This document shows positions 26,438 through 35,780 of a DNA stretch of 64,000 bases, piece after piece. Every line of letters begins with the position of its first letter. Within the stretch, counting starts at the first letter, position 1. The stretch is taken from contig JACKQB010000003.1 in assembly GCA_024233115.1 (NCBI GenBank), forward strand, positions 664,121 to 728,120, written 5' to 3'. The position numbers and the translations under genes are program-made. Source of the stretch: Akkermansiaceae bacterium (lineage in GTDB: Bacteria > Verrucomicrobiota > Verrucomicrobiia > Verrucomicrobiales > Akkermansiaceae). The notes below the pieces were generated by a model. The model saw nothing but the letters and a program-made list of their open reading frames with translations, was not told the origin of the DNA and did not search any database.

Positions 26438-29167
26438 ATGCCCGCGAATCATACACCTGACCAACCGCCCCACCAAGCACCCATTCCCGAGGGTTTGCGT
26501 ATTCAACTGGAGCAGTTTAAAAAACGCCTTTGGCACATCAAAATCGCCGAAGCCATCCTCGCGGGCTTTTTCGGCCTCCTGTTCTCATTCCTGCTGGTCT
26601 TCGGGCTTGACCGCTTCCTTGAGACACCCAACACCATTCGCCTCGTTATTCTCGTAGTCGGAGTCTCTCTCTTCGCCCTCTTTGCCCCCTACTGGATCCA
26701 CCGCTGGGTTTATGGCCACCGCCGGGAAAACCAACTCGCACGGCTTATCTCGCGCCGCTTCCCCAAACTGGGCGACCGCCTCCTCGGGGCCGTGGAGCTG
26801 CAAGACCAGACAGAAGGAAAAGACACCCTGTCACCAGCCCTACGTGCCGCCGCCATGCGCACCGTTGCCGCCGAGGCTGCAAGCCGGAACCTCGACAATG
26901 CACTGCCAGCTGCACGCCACCGCAAGTGGTCGCTCGCCGTTTTGGCGCTGTTCATTATCGCGGTGGGCACTCTCGTCAGTGTCCCCGATGCCGGCATCAA
27001 CGCCCTCAAGCGCTGGCTTATGCCGCTTTCCAGCACGGAACGCTACACCTTCACCCAGTTGGACCTCTCAGGCATCAGCACCCCTCACCGCATCCCCTAC
27101 GGCGAAGCCTTTAGCCTGACCATCCCTTTGGCAAAGGATACCCACCGATCCCCAGAAACCGCACGAGCACGCTACGGCAACGGCGAGTGGGTTGAAGCCC
27201 GGCTGGTCGATAATGCCTACACCTTCAACTTCAAAGGACAGCGCGCCCAGGACAATCTCCGGCTCGAAGTCGACGACGCCAGGCATAGTCTGCCATTCGA
27301 ACCCGTCATCCGCCCAGCCGTGGAAAATATCCGCGCCGCAGTGAAACTCCCCGCTTATCTGGAACGTCCCGACATCAGTGCCGACCTCCGCTCCGGATTC
27401 ATGACCGTCCTTGAAGGCAGCGACATCAAGATCCAGGCCACCGCCACACGGGCGCTTTCCGCTGCTGATGCCGAGGTCATCACACTCCCCAAAACCATCG
27501 AGCCAGAACCCGGCGACGCATTGACCCCTGAAACCCCGGAGCCAGGCCCTGCCGAAACCGCTCAAGCGACCGAACCAGACAAAGTGGCGCCACCACGCAA
27601 GATCGCCCTCAAGGTGGATGGAAGAAAAATCACCACCCCCGGGATCACTGTTGGCTCAAACTCACTGGTCATCCCCATGCAGTGGCAAGACATCTACGGG
27701 CTCAAGGCCGACCCCCCCCTGAAGCTGCGCATCGAAACCACCCAGGACCAAATTCCCTCGACCTACATCCAGGGCGTCGACAGGCAACACATCATGCTCG
27801 CTGAAGAGACCATCGAGTTTGAAGTCCTTGCCGAGGACGATTACGGACTCAAGGCGTGCGGTATCTCGTGGCAAGGCGAGTTCACCAAACCCACCGGAGG
27901 CACTCCGGCCAAGGGCGAACTTACCATCGAACAAGGAAGCCCGACACACACCAATCTCAACAAACCGTTCTCATTCTCACCCGCCAACCTTGGTATCGAA
28001 CCTCAAAAAATCCTGCTGCGCTCGTGGACCGAGGACTACAAACCGGGCCGTGGCCGCGTCTATTCCGAACCCATCGTCCTCTACATCCTGACCCGCGACG
28101 AACACGCACAAGTGCTTAAAAACGAATTCGACCGCGCCATCGGCGAGCTTGAGGACATCGCGAGGAAGGAGCAAAACCTCAATGATGAGAACCAACGCAT
28201 CGAGCGCGACAAGGACAAAGACCTGCAGTCGCATGAGGCCAGGAAAAAACTCGAGGCCCAGCAAGACGCCGAGCGCGCTAACAAGGAGCGCATGCAGGAG
28301 CTCTCCAAAAAAATGGAGCAGCTCTTCAAGGACGCCGTGCGCAATGGGGACATTGACAAAGAGGCCCTCCAGAAAATGGCCAAGGCTTTGCAGGCCATGA
28401 AGGAACTCTCCAAGGAAGACCTTCCCAAGGTTGAGCAAAAACTCCAGGACGCGCAAAGCCAGCGTAACACCAAGGAAAAATCCGAGCAGGACCTCAAAGA
28501 TGCCATCGAAGAACAAAAAAAGGCCCTCGAGAAAATGAAACAGGCACTCAAGGACGCCAACGAAGCCAACCAGAACTTCGAAGCCAGCACCTTTGTCAAT
28601 CGGCTCAAGCGCGCCGCCAGCGAGGAGGACGGCATCGCGTCCACCTTTATCGACCTGATCGATAAGATCATCGGCCAGGACTACGATTCCCTCGATCCCG
28701 TCGAACAACGCGCCATCAAGGCGGCCTATGACCAACAACGCCAAACCGCCGCTGACGTCCGTTGGATCCAGGAGGACCTCGAGAACTACTACACCCGCAC
28801 CCAGAAAGACGAGCACAAGAAACTCGTCGATGCCATGCGTGCGTCGCGCATCGATGAAGAGCTCGAAGCCCTCGCTACCCGCGTATCCAGCAACATCTCA
28901 TTCACCTCCATCGGCGAATCCAAACACTGGGCCGAACAACTCAGGAAATGGGCCAAGGAGCTTGATGGCCAGAACAAAAAAGACGACGGCGGCGGTGGCG
29001 GCGGCGGTGGCGGCCCGCAGGAAGAAAAGGATTTTGAATTCATGCTCAAGGTCATGCGGATGATCCAGAAAGAACAAGACATCCGTGCCCGCACCCGTTC
29101 GCTGGAAGACCTCCGCCGGACACTCAAGCCAAGCGCACCCGCCACTCCCGGCATTCCCACTCCCTGA
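26438..29167 (+). CDS. DUF4175-like membrane protein with coiled coil
   Basis: First gene of the six-gene envelope cluster. The 909-residue protein has N-terminal transmembrane helices (about residues 35-55, 65-85 and 165-185, e.g. FGLLFSFLLVFGLDRF and LAVLALFIIAVGTLVSVPD), then periplasmic beta-domains with Pro/Glu-rich linkers to about residue 590. A long charged coiled coil follows (about 595-760, rich in KxLExx, EELxKKMEQL and KDAIEEQKKALEKMKQ). The tail has a Gly run (DDGGGGGGGGGP). This layout resembles DUF4175-type proteins. The ATG at 26438 follows a Pro/Ser/His-rich open stretch that probably is untranslated. The role is unknown; a mechanical envelope-spanning part is a reasonable guess. 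Confidence 0.7.
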   Translation: MPANHTPDQPPHQAPIPEGLRIQLEQFKKRLWHIKIAEAILAGFFGLLFSFLLVFGLDRFLETPNTIRLVILVVGVSLFALFAPYWIHRWVYGHRRENQLARLISRRFPKLGDRLLGAVELQDQTEGKDTLSPALRAAAMRTVAAEAASRNLDNALPAARHRKWSLAVLALFIIAVGTLVSVPDAGINALKRWLMPLSSTERYTFTQLDLSGISTPHRIPYGEAFSLTIPLAKDTHRSPETARARYGNGEWVEARLVDNAYTFNFKGQRAQDNLRLEVDDARHSLPFEPVIRPAVENIRAAVKLPAYLERPDISADLRSGFMTVLEGSDIKIQATATRALSAADAEVITLPKTIEPEPGDALTPETPEPGPAETAQATEPDKVAPPRKIALKVDGRKITTPGITVGSNSLVIPMQWQDIYGLKADPPLKLRIETTQDQIPSTYIQGVDRQHIMLAEETIEFEVLAEDDYGLKACGISWQGEFTKPTGGTPAKGELTIEQGSPTHTNLNKPFSFSPANLGIEPQKILLRSWTEDYKPGRGRVYSEPIVLYILTRDEHAQVLKNEFDRAIGELEDIARKEQNLNDENQRIERDKDKDLQSHEARKKLEAQQDAERANKERMQELSKKMEQLFKDAVRNGDIDKEALQKMAKALQAMKELSKEDLPKVEQKLQDAQSQRNTKEKSEQDLKDAIEEQKKALEKMKQALKDANEANQNFEASTFVNRLKRAASEEDGIASTFIDLIDKIIGQDYDSLDPVEQRAIKAAYDQQRQTAADVRWIQEDLENYYTRTQKDEHKKLVDAMRASRIDEELEALATRVSSNISFTSIGESKHWAEQLRKWAKELDGQNKKDDGGGGGGGGGPQEEKDFEFMLKVMRMIQKEQDIRARTRSLEDLRRTLKPSAPATPGIPTP

Positions 29168-29205
29168 TCCACCAGCCATCCCCACTTATTAACCGCGTGA
29201 CTCCT

Positions 29206-29889
29206 ATGAATATCACCAAACTCGCACTTATTTGCACAGCTCTCACCATGCCTGTGGCGCTCGCCGATCCAGCAAGCGAAGCCAGGGACAAGGCCGCACT
29301 GAGCCAGGAAGACATCACCAAGGGCTTCGAAAAACACGAACAAGGAGCCAAAAAACTCTCCACCGAGCAGGACGAGCTCTCTGCCGACGTGCAGGATCTC
29401 ATCGATGAACAAACCGATGATGAAGTCATCAAGCTTCTGCGCGAAATCGAAGTCATCATGGCCGACGCCACCGACCTTCTCGAACAGAAGAAAACCGACG
29501 GTGCCACTATCGCCACTGAAACCGAAGTGATCGAAAAAATCTTCGAAGCCGCGAAAAAGAAACAACAGAAAGGCGGTGGTGAGGGCGGTCAGAAAAGCAT
29601 GGAATCGATGCTTCAGATGCTCCAGAACATGATGAACGGCGGCCAGGATGTTGGCGAAGGCAAGGAGCCAGGTAAAGAGCCCGGCAAAGGCGGCGACCAG
29701 CCTGGCCAAGGCGGCAGCGGTGGTGGTGAGGCCGGTGGAAAAACAGGCGCTCCCGATAACACCGCCGAAAACGCCGAACGCCGAGTGCCCAAAAACTCCG
29801 GCAGCGCCGGCAGCGCCCTGCCCCGCGAATTCCAGAAAGCGATGGACGCCTATAACAAGGGTGCCGCGCAAAAATCCACAAAGCCCTGA
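29206..29889 (+). CDS. Secreted helical, Gly-rich protein
   Basis: Unrecognised 227-residue protein, second in the cluster, 38 bases after the DUF4175-like gene. It has a signal peptide (LALICTALTMPVALADP), an acidic helical segment (residues about 20-130: KLSTEQDELSADVQDLIDEQ and TDLLEQKKTDGATIATE), a Gly/Pro/Lys-rich linker (KEPGKEPGKGGDQPGQGG) and a short C-terminal helix (LPREFQKAMDAYNKGA). The shape, helix then flexible linker then docking helix, suggests a periplasmic partner of the preceding coiled-coil protein; this is inference. Confidence 0.65.
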   Translation: MNITKLALICTALTMPVALADPASEARDKAALSQEDITKGFEKHEQGAKKLSTEQDELSADVQDLIDEQTDDEVIKLLREIEVIMADATDLLEQKKTDGATIATETEVIEKIFEAAKKKQQKGGGEGGQKSMESMLQMLQNMMNGGQDVGEGKEPGKEPGKGGDQPGQGGSGGGEAGGKTGAPDNTAENAERRVPKNSGSAGSALPREFQKAMDAYNKGAAQKSTKP

Positions 29890-29940
29890 GTATCCCCGCC
29901 CTTCGTCATACTCGAAATCCCAATTTCCCATGCCCCGCCC

Positions 29941-30981
29941 ATGAAAGTCATTCCCCGCACACGCAAACACCGCACCCTGACGCACACGCTTTCCGCCCTC
30001 ACCCTAATCCCATCATTGCTGGCACTGGCCCCTTCCGGGGTTAACGCCCAGTCGATGCCACGCCGGCAGAACGATGTGATTCCGGCACAGGTGGAAACCA
30101 TCTACACCCGCGGCCTGCGTTATCTTTCCAACACGCAGGATGCCGACGGTTCATGGGGCGGCGGCAGTAGCGCGCGCCCCGGTGTGGTCGGACTGTGTAT
30201 CCTCACCTTCCTCGCCCACGGGGAGGACCCGAACCATGGCCCATACGCCCAGAAAATCCGCAAGTCGCTCGGTTTTATCCTGAAAAAACAGAAAGAGGGC
30301 GAGGACGGCTATATGGGACCGCAGATGTATGACCACGGCTTCGCCACGCTGGCCCTCGCCGAGTGCTACGGCATGGTCGATGACCCACGCATCGCCCCGG
30401 CGCTGAAAAAGGCCGTGGATCTGATTCTCAAGGCGCAAAAAAACAACCCCCGTCACGGGTGGCGCTACGACCCGACCACCCGCCACGCCGATACCACGGT
30501 GTCAGGCTGCCAAATCGTCGCCCTGCTCGCAGCACGCAATGCCGGCATCCCGGTTCCAGACGCAGCCATCGAGAAGGGTCTTGCCTACATGAAGAGCTGC
30601 CGCAGTTCCAACGGCTCATACGGCTACACCTCCAAGGGCGGTGGCCGACTCACCCTCACCGCGATTGGCTCCCTTTGCTACTCGTTAGCGAAGAAAAAGG
30701 ACGAGGCGGGCTACGCCAAATCGACGGAATACCTGAAACAGAACATCCGGGCACAGGACGGCACCTATCCTTTTTATTTCCGCTACTACATGGCCCAAGC
30801 CCTCTTCCAGGCTGACGAGGGACTCTGGCAGGCATGGAATAAAGACAACATCCGCCTGCTCTCCGCCATCCAACTGCCCGACGGATCATTTGCGGGCAAC
30901 CATGGCAACGCCTTCAGCACCGCAGGCGCCCTGCTCTCTCTCGCTCTGAACTACCGCTTTCTTCCCATCTACGAAAAATGA
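29941..30981 (+). CDS. Secreted cyclase-repeat (alpha/alpha toroid) protein
   Basis: A 346-residue protein with a signal peptide (SALTLIPSLLALAPSGVNA). Its mature part is made of prenyltransferase/squalene-cyclase-type helical repeats: GLRYLSNTQDADGSWGGG near residue 60, KSLGFILKKQKEGEDGYMG, GLAYMKSCRSSNGSYGYTSK and LLSAIQLPDGSFAGNHGN near residue 310. No DxDD cyclase acid motif is seen, so it is probably a binding toroid, not a terpene cyclase. Similar repeats occur in thioester domains and in many verrucomicrobial and planctomycete envelope operons. Its TGA overlaps the next ATG (ATGA at 30978), showing translational coupling. Confidence 0.78.
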   Translation: MKVIPRTRKHRTLTHTLSALTLIPSLLALAPSGVNAQSMPRRQNDVIPAQVETIYTRGLRYLSNTQDADGSWGGGSSARPGVVGLCILTFLAHGEDPNHGPYAQKIRKSLGFILKKQKEGEDGYMGPQMYDHGFATLALAECYGMVDDPRIAPALKKAVDLILKAQKNNPRHGWRYDPTTRHADTTVSGCQIVALLAARNAGIPVPDAAIEKGLAYMKSCRSSNGSYGYTSKGGGRLTLTAIGSLCYSLAKKKDEAGYAKSTEYLKQNIRAQDGTYPFYFRYYMAQALFQADEGLWQAWNKDNIRLLSAIQLPDGSFAGNHGNAFSTAGALLSLALNYRFLPIYEK

Positions 30982-32504
30982 GACGCCTCATCACCACCGC
31001 TGTTTTTACTGCCATCTCGATCCACTGCCAGGCCGGACCGGACCAGGCTGCCCACACACAACCGGCAGCCAGCCCTGCCGCCGGGAATGCCACGCGACAT
31101 GATCTGTTGCGCTTTACCAACGGCGACACCCTGCATGGCTCGTTCCTGGGCTTCGGCAAGGATCACACCATGCTGTGGAAAAACCCCGAGGCTACCGGAC
31201 CGATTGAATTCTCCACAAAGAAAACCCACCGCATCATTCTCAATGGCGGCCAGGGACACCAAAAGGTAGCACAGAACTCCACCATCACCCTGATCAATGG
31301 CGACGTTATTCCCGGCGTGATTTCCTCTGCCGATGACAAGACGGTCAAGCTCACCACCAATCATCTCGGGGTCCTGAACATTCCCCGTGACACCGTTTCA
31401 CAAATCACCCCAAGCCCCTATGGTGGCAAACTCGTCTACTATGGTCCGCTCAGTACCGATGGTTGGAAAATCGTCAACCCACCCGAGCCCAAAAACGACG
31501 ATGAGGACAAGTCCGGGGAACAGAAAAAAGGCGAGGAGCAGGCTGGCAACAACAAGGAGGAAACCGATTGGAAACACATTGCCACTGCCTGGTATGCGGG
31601 CAGCAATAAATACAGCCACCTGGTCCGCGAGAACGCCCTGCCGGACAAGTGCAGGTTGGCATTCAAACTCGCGTGGCGCGGTGCCCTCTATTGCAATGTC
31701 GCTTTACACGCGGACTTCGCCCCCCCCGCCTACGAGGGCAAGGAGGACGCCCGCAACAACATGGCAGCCACTGTTGGCCACGCCTATGTGGTCAGCATTT
31801 CCACCCATAGCGCCACCCTCTACAGCTGCACGTTCGATGAAAAGGGCAAACCCAACAACACGCGTATCGATGACGCCCATGTCAGCCTCAACTTGTCTGG
31901 CCAGGAAGAAGCCCAGTTCGAGTTTAGAATCGACCGCGCCAATAGGCAGCTGCTGATGTACCTCGATGGCCTCTTCAAAATAAAATGGAACCTGGGTGAC
32001 AAGTATGAGGGGCTGGGAAAGGCCCTCGCCTTCCGTAACCTGCGCTACAGCAATGCGGAGCTCCGGGTCAGTGATATTGTCATCTCCAATTGGAACGGCC
32101 TCAAGGACTCCGCCCAGAGCATGCGCACGCCCGACCGGGATGTGATCCTCCTTGCCAATGGGGTCGACCGCTTCTCCGGCACCTTCAATCATCTCAAGGA
32201 TGGCCGGATTTCCTTTCTTGGCAGCTACAATAACCAACTCACCATCCCTGCCAATGAGGTCCAGGAGGTGCACTTTGCATCCAGTCGCTATCGCAAGATT
32301 CCGGACCAGGACAATGACAAGTCCGTCTACTTCTACGTTCCTCCCTATGGCAGGATATCAGGTGTCCCCAGCAGAGGGGAAAATGGCAACACCAAGCTGC
32401 TCTCCGATCTCCTCGGCGAGGTCAACCTGAATACCAATTACGTCAACATCATCGATTTTTCACACCAAAACAGCCTACTCGACATCTGGGATGACAACTT
32501 CTAA
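30978..32504 (+). CDS. Secreted NGD-repeat/LamG-like protein, paralogue 1
   Basis: First of three tandem paralogues. The 508-residue protein has a signal peptide (LITTAVFTAISIHCQAG). Two short beta units follow, each beginning with an 'NGD-x-(L/I)-x-G' turn (FTNGDTLHGSF near residue 46, INGDVIPGVI near 110). A Lys/Glu linker (DDEDKSGEQKKGEEQ) precedes a roughly 200-residue region resembling a LamG/concanavalin jelly roll (LAFKLAWRGALYCNVAL, FEFRIDRANRQLLMYLDGL), and a third beta unit (LANGVDRFSGTFNHL) closes it. The function is unknown; such domains often bind glycans or protein partners. Start overlaps the cyclase-repeat gene; its end overlaps paralogue 2 by 14 bases. Confidence 0.7.
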   Translation: MRRLITTAVFTAISIHCQAGPDQAAHTQPAASPAAGNATRHDLLRFTNGDTLHGSFLGFGKDHTMLWKNPEATGPIEFSTKKTHRIILNGGQGHQKVAQNSTITLINGDVIPGVISSADDKTVKLTTNHLGVLNIPRDTVSQITPSPYGGKLVYYGPLSTDGWKIVNPPEPKNDDEDKSGEQKKGEEQAGNNKEETDWKHIATAWYAGSNKYSHLVRENALPDKCRLAFKLAWRGALYCNVALHADFAPPAYEGKEDARNNMAATVGHAYVVSISTHSATLYSCTFDEKGKPNNTRIDDAHVSLNLSGQEEAQFEFRIDRANRQLLMYLDGLFKIKWNLGDKYEGLGKALAFRNLRYSNAELRVSDIVISNWNGLKDSAQSMRTPDRDVILLANGVDRFSGTFNHLKDGRISFLGSYNNQLTIPANEVQEVHFASSRYRKIPDQDNDKSVYFYVPPYGRISGVPSRGENGNTKLLSDLLGEVNLNTNYVNIIDFSHQNSLLDIWDDNF

Positions 32505-33867
32505 CAAATTCATTACAGGGCTGCACGCGTATTCCGCCCTCGCAGCCCTGGCCATCGCTGCATGCGCCCTTACCTCGTCCATGACGGAGGTATCGGGCGA
32601 CACCATCGAACTCAGCAACGGGGACACACTCACCGGAACCATCCAGTCGCTGGACCAGGGTCTGGTCGTATTACGCTCTCCACTTGCCCACACGCCTCTT
32701 GAGATCAAGGCGGAATCCATCAGTAAGATGGCATTTTCCAAACAGGAGGGAGGCAATCCGGTCCATACCGAGCGCCTGACTCTGGCCAACAATGATGTCA
32801 TCCCCTGCCAAGTGCTGTCGATGGATGAGAAGCAACTCCATATCACCACATGGTTTGCCGGGGAGTTCAGCATCCCCCGCAACAACATCCGGGCCCTCCA
32901 GTTCGGACTCACCAAGGAGCAGACGGTCTTTGTAGGGAAAAAAGCGGTCGATAGCTGGAGCAAGCATGACGGAAACTGGACGTTTTCAGGGAAAACCTAC
33001 TCATCCGACAGCACGGGCACCCTGGCCGAAAAACTCGATCTCCCCGAGAACGTGAAGTTCAGCTTCAACCTGGCATGGAAGGAAACACCCAATTTCGCAT
33101 TCCGCTTTTGCGCTGCGAATGACTCCCCCACCACCAAGCAGGACACCTATGAGCTCCTCTTCAACTCAGCAGGCATGCAGATCCGCCGGTATGAGAATGC
33201 CAGCCAACCTGCCGCCCCCATCGCCAACCTCAGTATCAAACCCACTTCGATAAGCGACCAGAACATCAATATCGACCTCCGTGTCAACCGCACCGAGGGC
33301 CTGGTTTCGCTTTACGTCGACAGCAAACTTATCGGCACCTGGCCTGATCCCTTTGCCAGATCAAAAGGCAGCTACATCATCTTCAACAACCGCACCAGCA
33401 GAAAGGGTGGCTGCATGATCAGTGACATCACCGTAACCGCGCTCAATGACGGCTCGCTGCCGAGACACCGTGAGAAGGCCGCCCCCGTCCAGACCGATGT
33501 GCTGATCGACAGTGAAGGTGAAAAAATGTCCGGCACCATCGCCTCCATCAGCCAGGCCGAGGCTGATCACCGTATGGTCGTGCTCGATGTCAAACACGCC
33601 GACAAACCGCTGCGTGTGCCCGACCGCCGTATCAGCTCCCTCCTCTTCGCCCAAGCCGAGGATGCACCGGTGTTTGCCAAATCAACCTTCACCGCCATTG
33701 TCGACGGCGGTGGACAGTTGCAACTGGAGAACCCCAAACTCGTTGACGGCAAGCTCATCAGTAACCACCCGATCCTCGGGCCATGCACACTCTCTCCCAA
33801 GGCCTTGTCATACATCAGCCAAAGCTCCGCCGCACCAAACGGCAAAAACGGCAAAACCAGCAAGTAA
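32491..33867 (+). CDS. Secreted NGD-repeat/LamG-like protein, paralogue 2
   Basis: A 458-residue paralogue with the same plan: N-terminal hydrophobic signal (AYSALAALAIAACALTSSM), beta units starting at LSNGDTLTGTI (near residue 43) and LANNDVIPCQV (near 95), then SIPRNNIRALQFG. A jelly-roll-like core follows (GNWTFSGKTYSSDSTGTL, VKFSFNLAWKETPNFAFRF, DLRVNRTEGLVSLYVDSKL), and a last beta unit (DSEGEKMSGTI near residue 345). It starts inside the end of paralogue 1 in another frame. Function unknown; probably assembles or acts with its neighbours. Confidence 0.7.
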   Translation: MTTSNKFITGLHAYSALAALAIAACALTSSMTEVSGDTIELSNGDTLTGTIQSLDQGLVVLRSPLAHTPLEIKAESISKMAFSKQEGGNPVHTERLTLANNDVIPCQVLSMDEKQLHITTWFAGEFSIPRNNIRALQFGLTKEQTVFVGKKAVDSWSKHDGNWTFSGKTYSSDSTGTLAEKLDLPENVKFSFNLAWKETPNFAFRFCAANDSPTTKQDTYELLFNSAGMQIRRYENASQPAAPIANLSIKPTSISDQNINIDLRVNRTEGLVSLYVDSKLIGTWPDPFARSKGSYIIFNNRTSRKGGCMISDITVTALNDGSLPRHREKAAPVQTDVLIDSEGEKMSGTIASISQAEADHRMVVLDVKHADKPLRVPDRRISSLLFAQAEDAPVFAKSTFTAIVDGGGQLQLENPKLVDGKLISNHPILGPCTLSPKALSYISQSSAAPNGKNGKTSK

Positions 33868-33928
33868 TGCCGACCAGACAGCGCCTTTGACCCACATCCC
33901 ACATCATTCCCCGACTCCTGATTTCCCC

Positions 33929-35491
33929 ATGAAACCAACCATCTTCCGTTTATCAGACACCTTGGCATCACCGCTGATCTGGGCTGTTGCTTCGCTTGCC
34001 ATCGGCCCGATGCCTGCCGTCGGCGAAATACTCAAACCAGAGGCCGATGGAAAAGACATCAAGGTCGATGCCGTCGAAAAAGCCGAGGATGAAAAAAAAC
34101 CGGCGCAACCCGCCAAACCAAAATCACGGCTCTACCTTACCAATGGTGACAAGCTCAGCGGCCTTCCTCAGTCGATCAATGCCGAGCAACACCTGCTGTT
34201 CGATTCGGATAGCCTGAAACAAACCGCCAGCTTTCCCATCGCCAATGTGCTTTCCATCAACCTCGATAGCTGGAAAGAACAACCCAAGGCCAAAACCGTT
34301 GCCCGGATCAAACTGCAAACCCGGTTCCGCGAATCCACGGGGGATACCATCCTCGGGGAACTCAAGGAACTCACGCCCGACAGCATCAAGCTGGATACCT
34401 GGTATGGCGGTGTGATTTCACTCAAGCGGTCCATGGTCCAATCACTTAAAATCATCAGCAATACCCCGGGCAACTATTACGGTCCTAACAGCATGCTTGA
34501 ATGGTCTGTGGCTGGTGAGGACGACTCCTGGAGTTTTCAAAACGGCTCCCTCGTCTCAGCTTCCGCCGGCACGATTGGCCGCGACATCGGCCTACGCGAA
34601 AAATCACACATCAGCTTCGATGCCGTATGGAAAAGCACGATGCGTTTTAAATTCCAAGTCTACTCAAGCGATGTCAAATCAACCAACCCCGATGCCTATT
34701 ACGAGGTCAGCATCAACCGCTCATACGCCTACATGCGCACACGAGGAAAAAGCGTTGGCGGCGCACGGCTCCTGGGTGGCGGACGCTGGAAACAGATCGC
34801 CGGTCCCCCCGATGAGAACCAGGCCCATTTCGATGTCTTTGTGAACCGCAAGACCGGCGCCATCACGATTTACATCAACGGCCTGCAAGCCTGCATGCTC
34901 CAGTCGGAAAACCCAGACCCTGAAAACCTGGGCACCGGCCTGTCCTTTGTCGCCGAAGACCGCTACCCCCTGGAAATCTCAGGTATCACGGTCACGCCAT
35001 GGAATGGAACCACTTTCCCCAAGGATCCGGTCAAACCACAGGCAAAAGCAGCGGACGGTGAAGACGCAAAAGATCCAAAGGCCGATAAAGACGATAAAGC
35101 CGACGAGGCTGCCAGCGAAGCGAAGGAACCCCCGCACAAGATCATTCTCAACAACGGCGATGAAGTTCCGGGCACCATCGGAAAAGTCGATGCCGAGGGG
35201 CGTATGATCATCGAGACCGAATTTACCCCCATCCGGATTCCTATCGACAGAATCAAGTCCCTCAGCCTCGGCGACCAGGGTGAAGAGCCCAAAAAATACA
35301 GCGAGGATGTCAGGGCATGGTTCCACACCGGGGGATTTGTCACGCTGAAACTCGATACCTTTAAAGAGGGGAGGATCTCCGGTTACAGCCAGGCCTTGGG
35401 GGATGTCACCTTCGACCTCTCCGCCTTCAGCCGCATCGATTTTCATATCTACGATCACGAAGCCAACGAAACCCGTAAAAAAATCCGCTGA
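33929..35491 (+). CDS. Secreted NGD-repeat/LamG-like protein, paralogue 3
   Basis: A 520-residue paralogue and last gene of the cluster, 61 bases after paralogue 2. Signal region DTLASPLIWAVASLAIGPMP is followed by beta units LTNGDKLSGLP (near residue 70) and TGDTILGELKELTPDSIKLD (near 140). The jelly-roll-like core (SWSFQNGSLVSASAGTIGRD, ISFDAVWKSTMRFKFQVYSS, VFVNRKTGAITIYINGLQAC) precedes an acidic linker (DGEDAKDPKADKDDKADEA) and a final unit (LNNGDEVPGTIGKVD). The open frame extends back to 33512, but that part overlaps paralogue 2; the ATG at 33929 starts the signal sequence. No terminator is evident. Confidence 0.7.
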   Translation: MKPTIFRLSDTLASPLIWAVASLAIGPMPAVGEILKPEADGKDIKVDAVEKAEDEKKPAQPAKPKSRLYLTNGDKLSGLPQSINAEQHLLFDSDSLKQTASFPIANVLSINLDSWKEQPKAKTVARIKLQTRFRESTGDTILGELKELTPDSIKLDTWYGGVISLKRSMVQSLKIISNTPGNYYGPNSMLEWSVAGEDDSWSFQNGSLVSASAGTIGRDIGLREKSHISFDAVWKSTMRFKFQVYSSDVKSTNPDAYYEVSINRSYAYMRTRGKSVGGARLLGGGRWKQIAGPPDENQAHFDVFVNRKTGAITIYINGLQACMLQSENPDPENLGTGLSFVAEDRYPLEISGITVTPWNGTTFPKDPVKPQAKAADGEDAKDPKADKDDKADEAASEAKEPPHKIILNNGDEVPGTIGKVDAEGRMIIETEFTPIRIPIDRIKSLSLGDQGEEPKKYSEDVRAWFHTGGFVTLKLDTFKEGRISGYSQALGDVTFDLSAFSRIDFHIYDHEANETRKKIR

Positions 35492-35780
35492 TCGTCACAG
35501 GTCACCTGGAGTGCTGAGGCCTACCCTGCCCTGGCCTTGCGCGAAGGAGGGCCGACTTTCCCTTCAGCGCAGCTGCACATCTTGTATCTTCTTCCCTGCA
35601 TGATGAAGCCCCACCGCGGGATGCCATGCACGGATCCTCTTTGTCAGCCCGACGGAGGAGGTGGGCTGCGCTTCAGCATGGCGCGAGTGACGAGCCAACT
35701 TCCCAAGCACGAAGATGAGGTAAGCCTCAGCACGAATTGTTCCTTGCCGGTAGCTCTTGGCTCTTGATTCTTGATCCACA
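35492..35780. other. Non-coding gap with hairpin before selB
   Basis: 289 bases. A stem at about 35538-35571 pairs TGCGCGAAGG with CCTTCAGCGCA (one bulge), without a T tract. No gene and no tRNA-Sec-like fold is seen on either strand. Confidence 0.4.

Noticed and set aside
29941..30981. Terpene (squalene) cyclase
   Set aside because: The helical repeats match the fold but the catalytic DxDD motif is missing and the protein is secreted and half the usual length.
30978..35491. Three paralogues as sugar hydrolases (3-keto-disaccharide hydrolase/LamG enzymes)
   Set aside because: The jelly-roll-like core is similar in outline, but I see no conserved acidic catalytic pair, so only a binding or structural role is supported.
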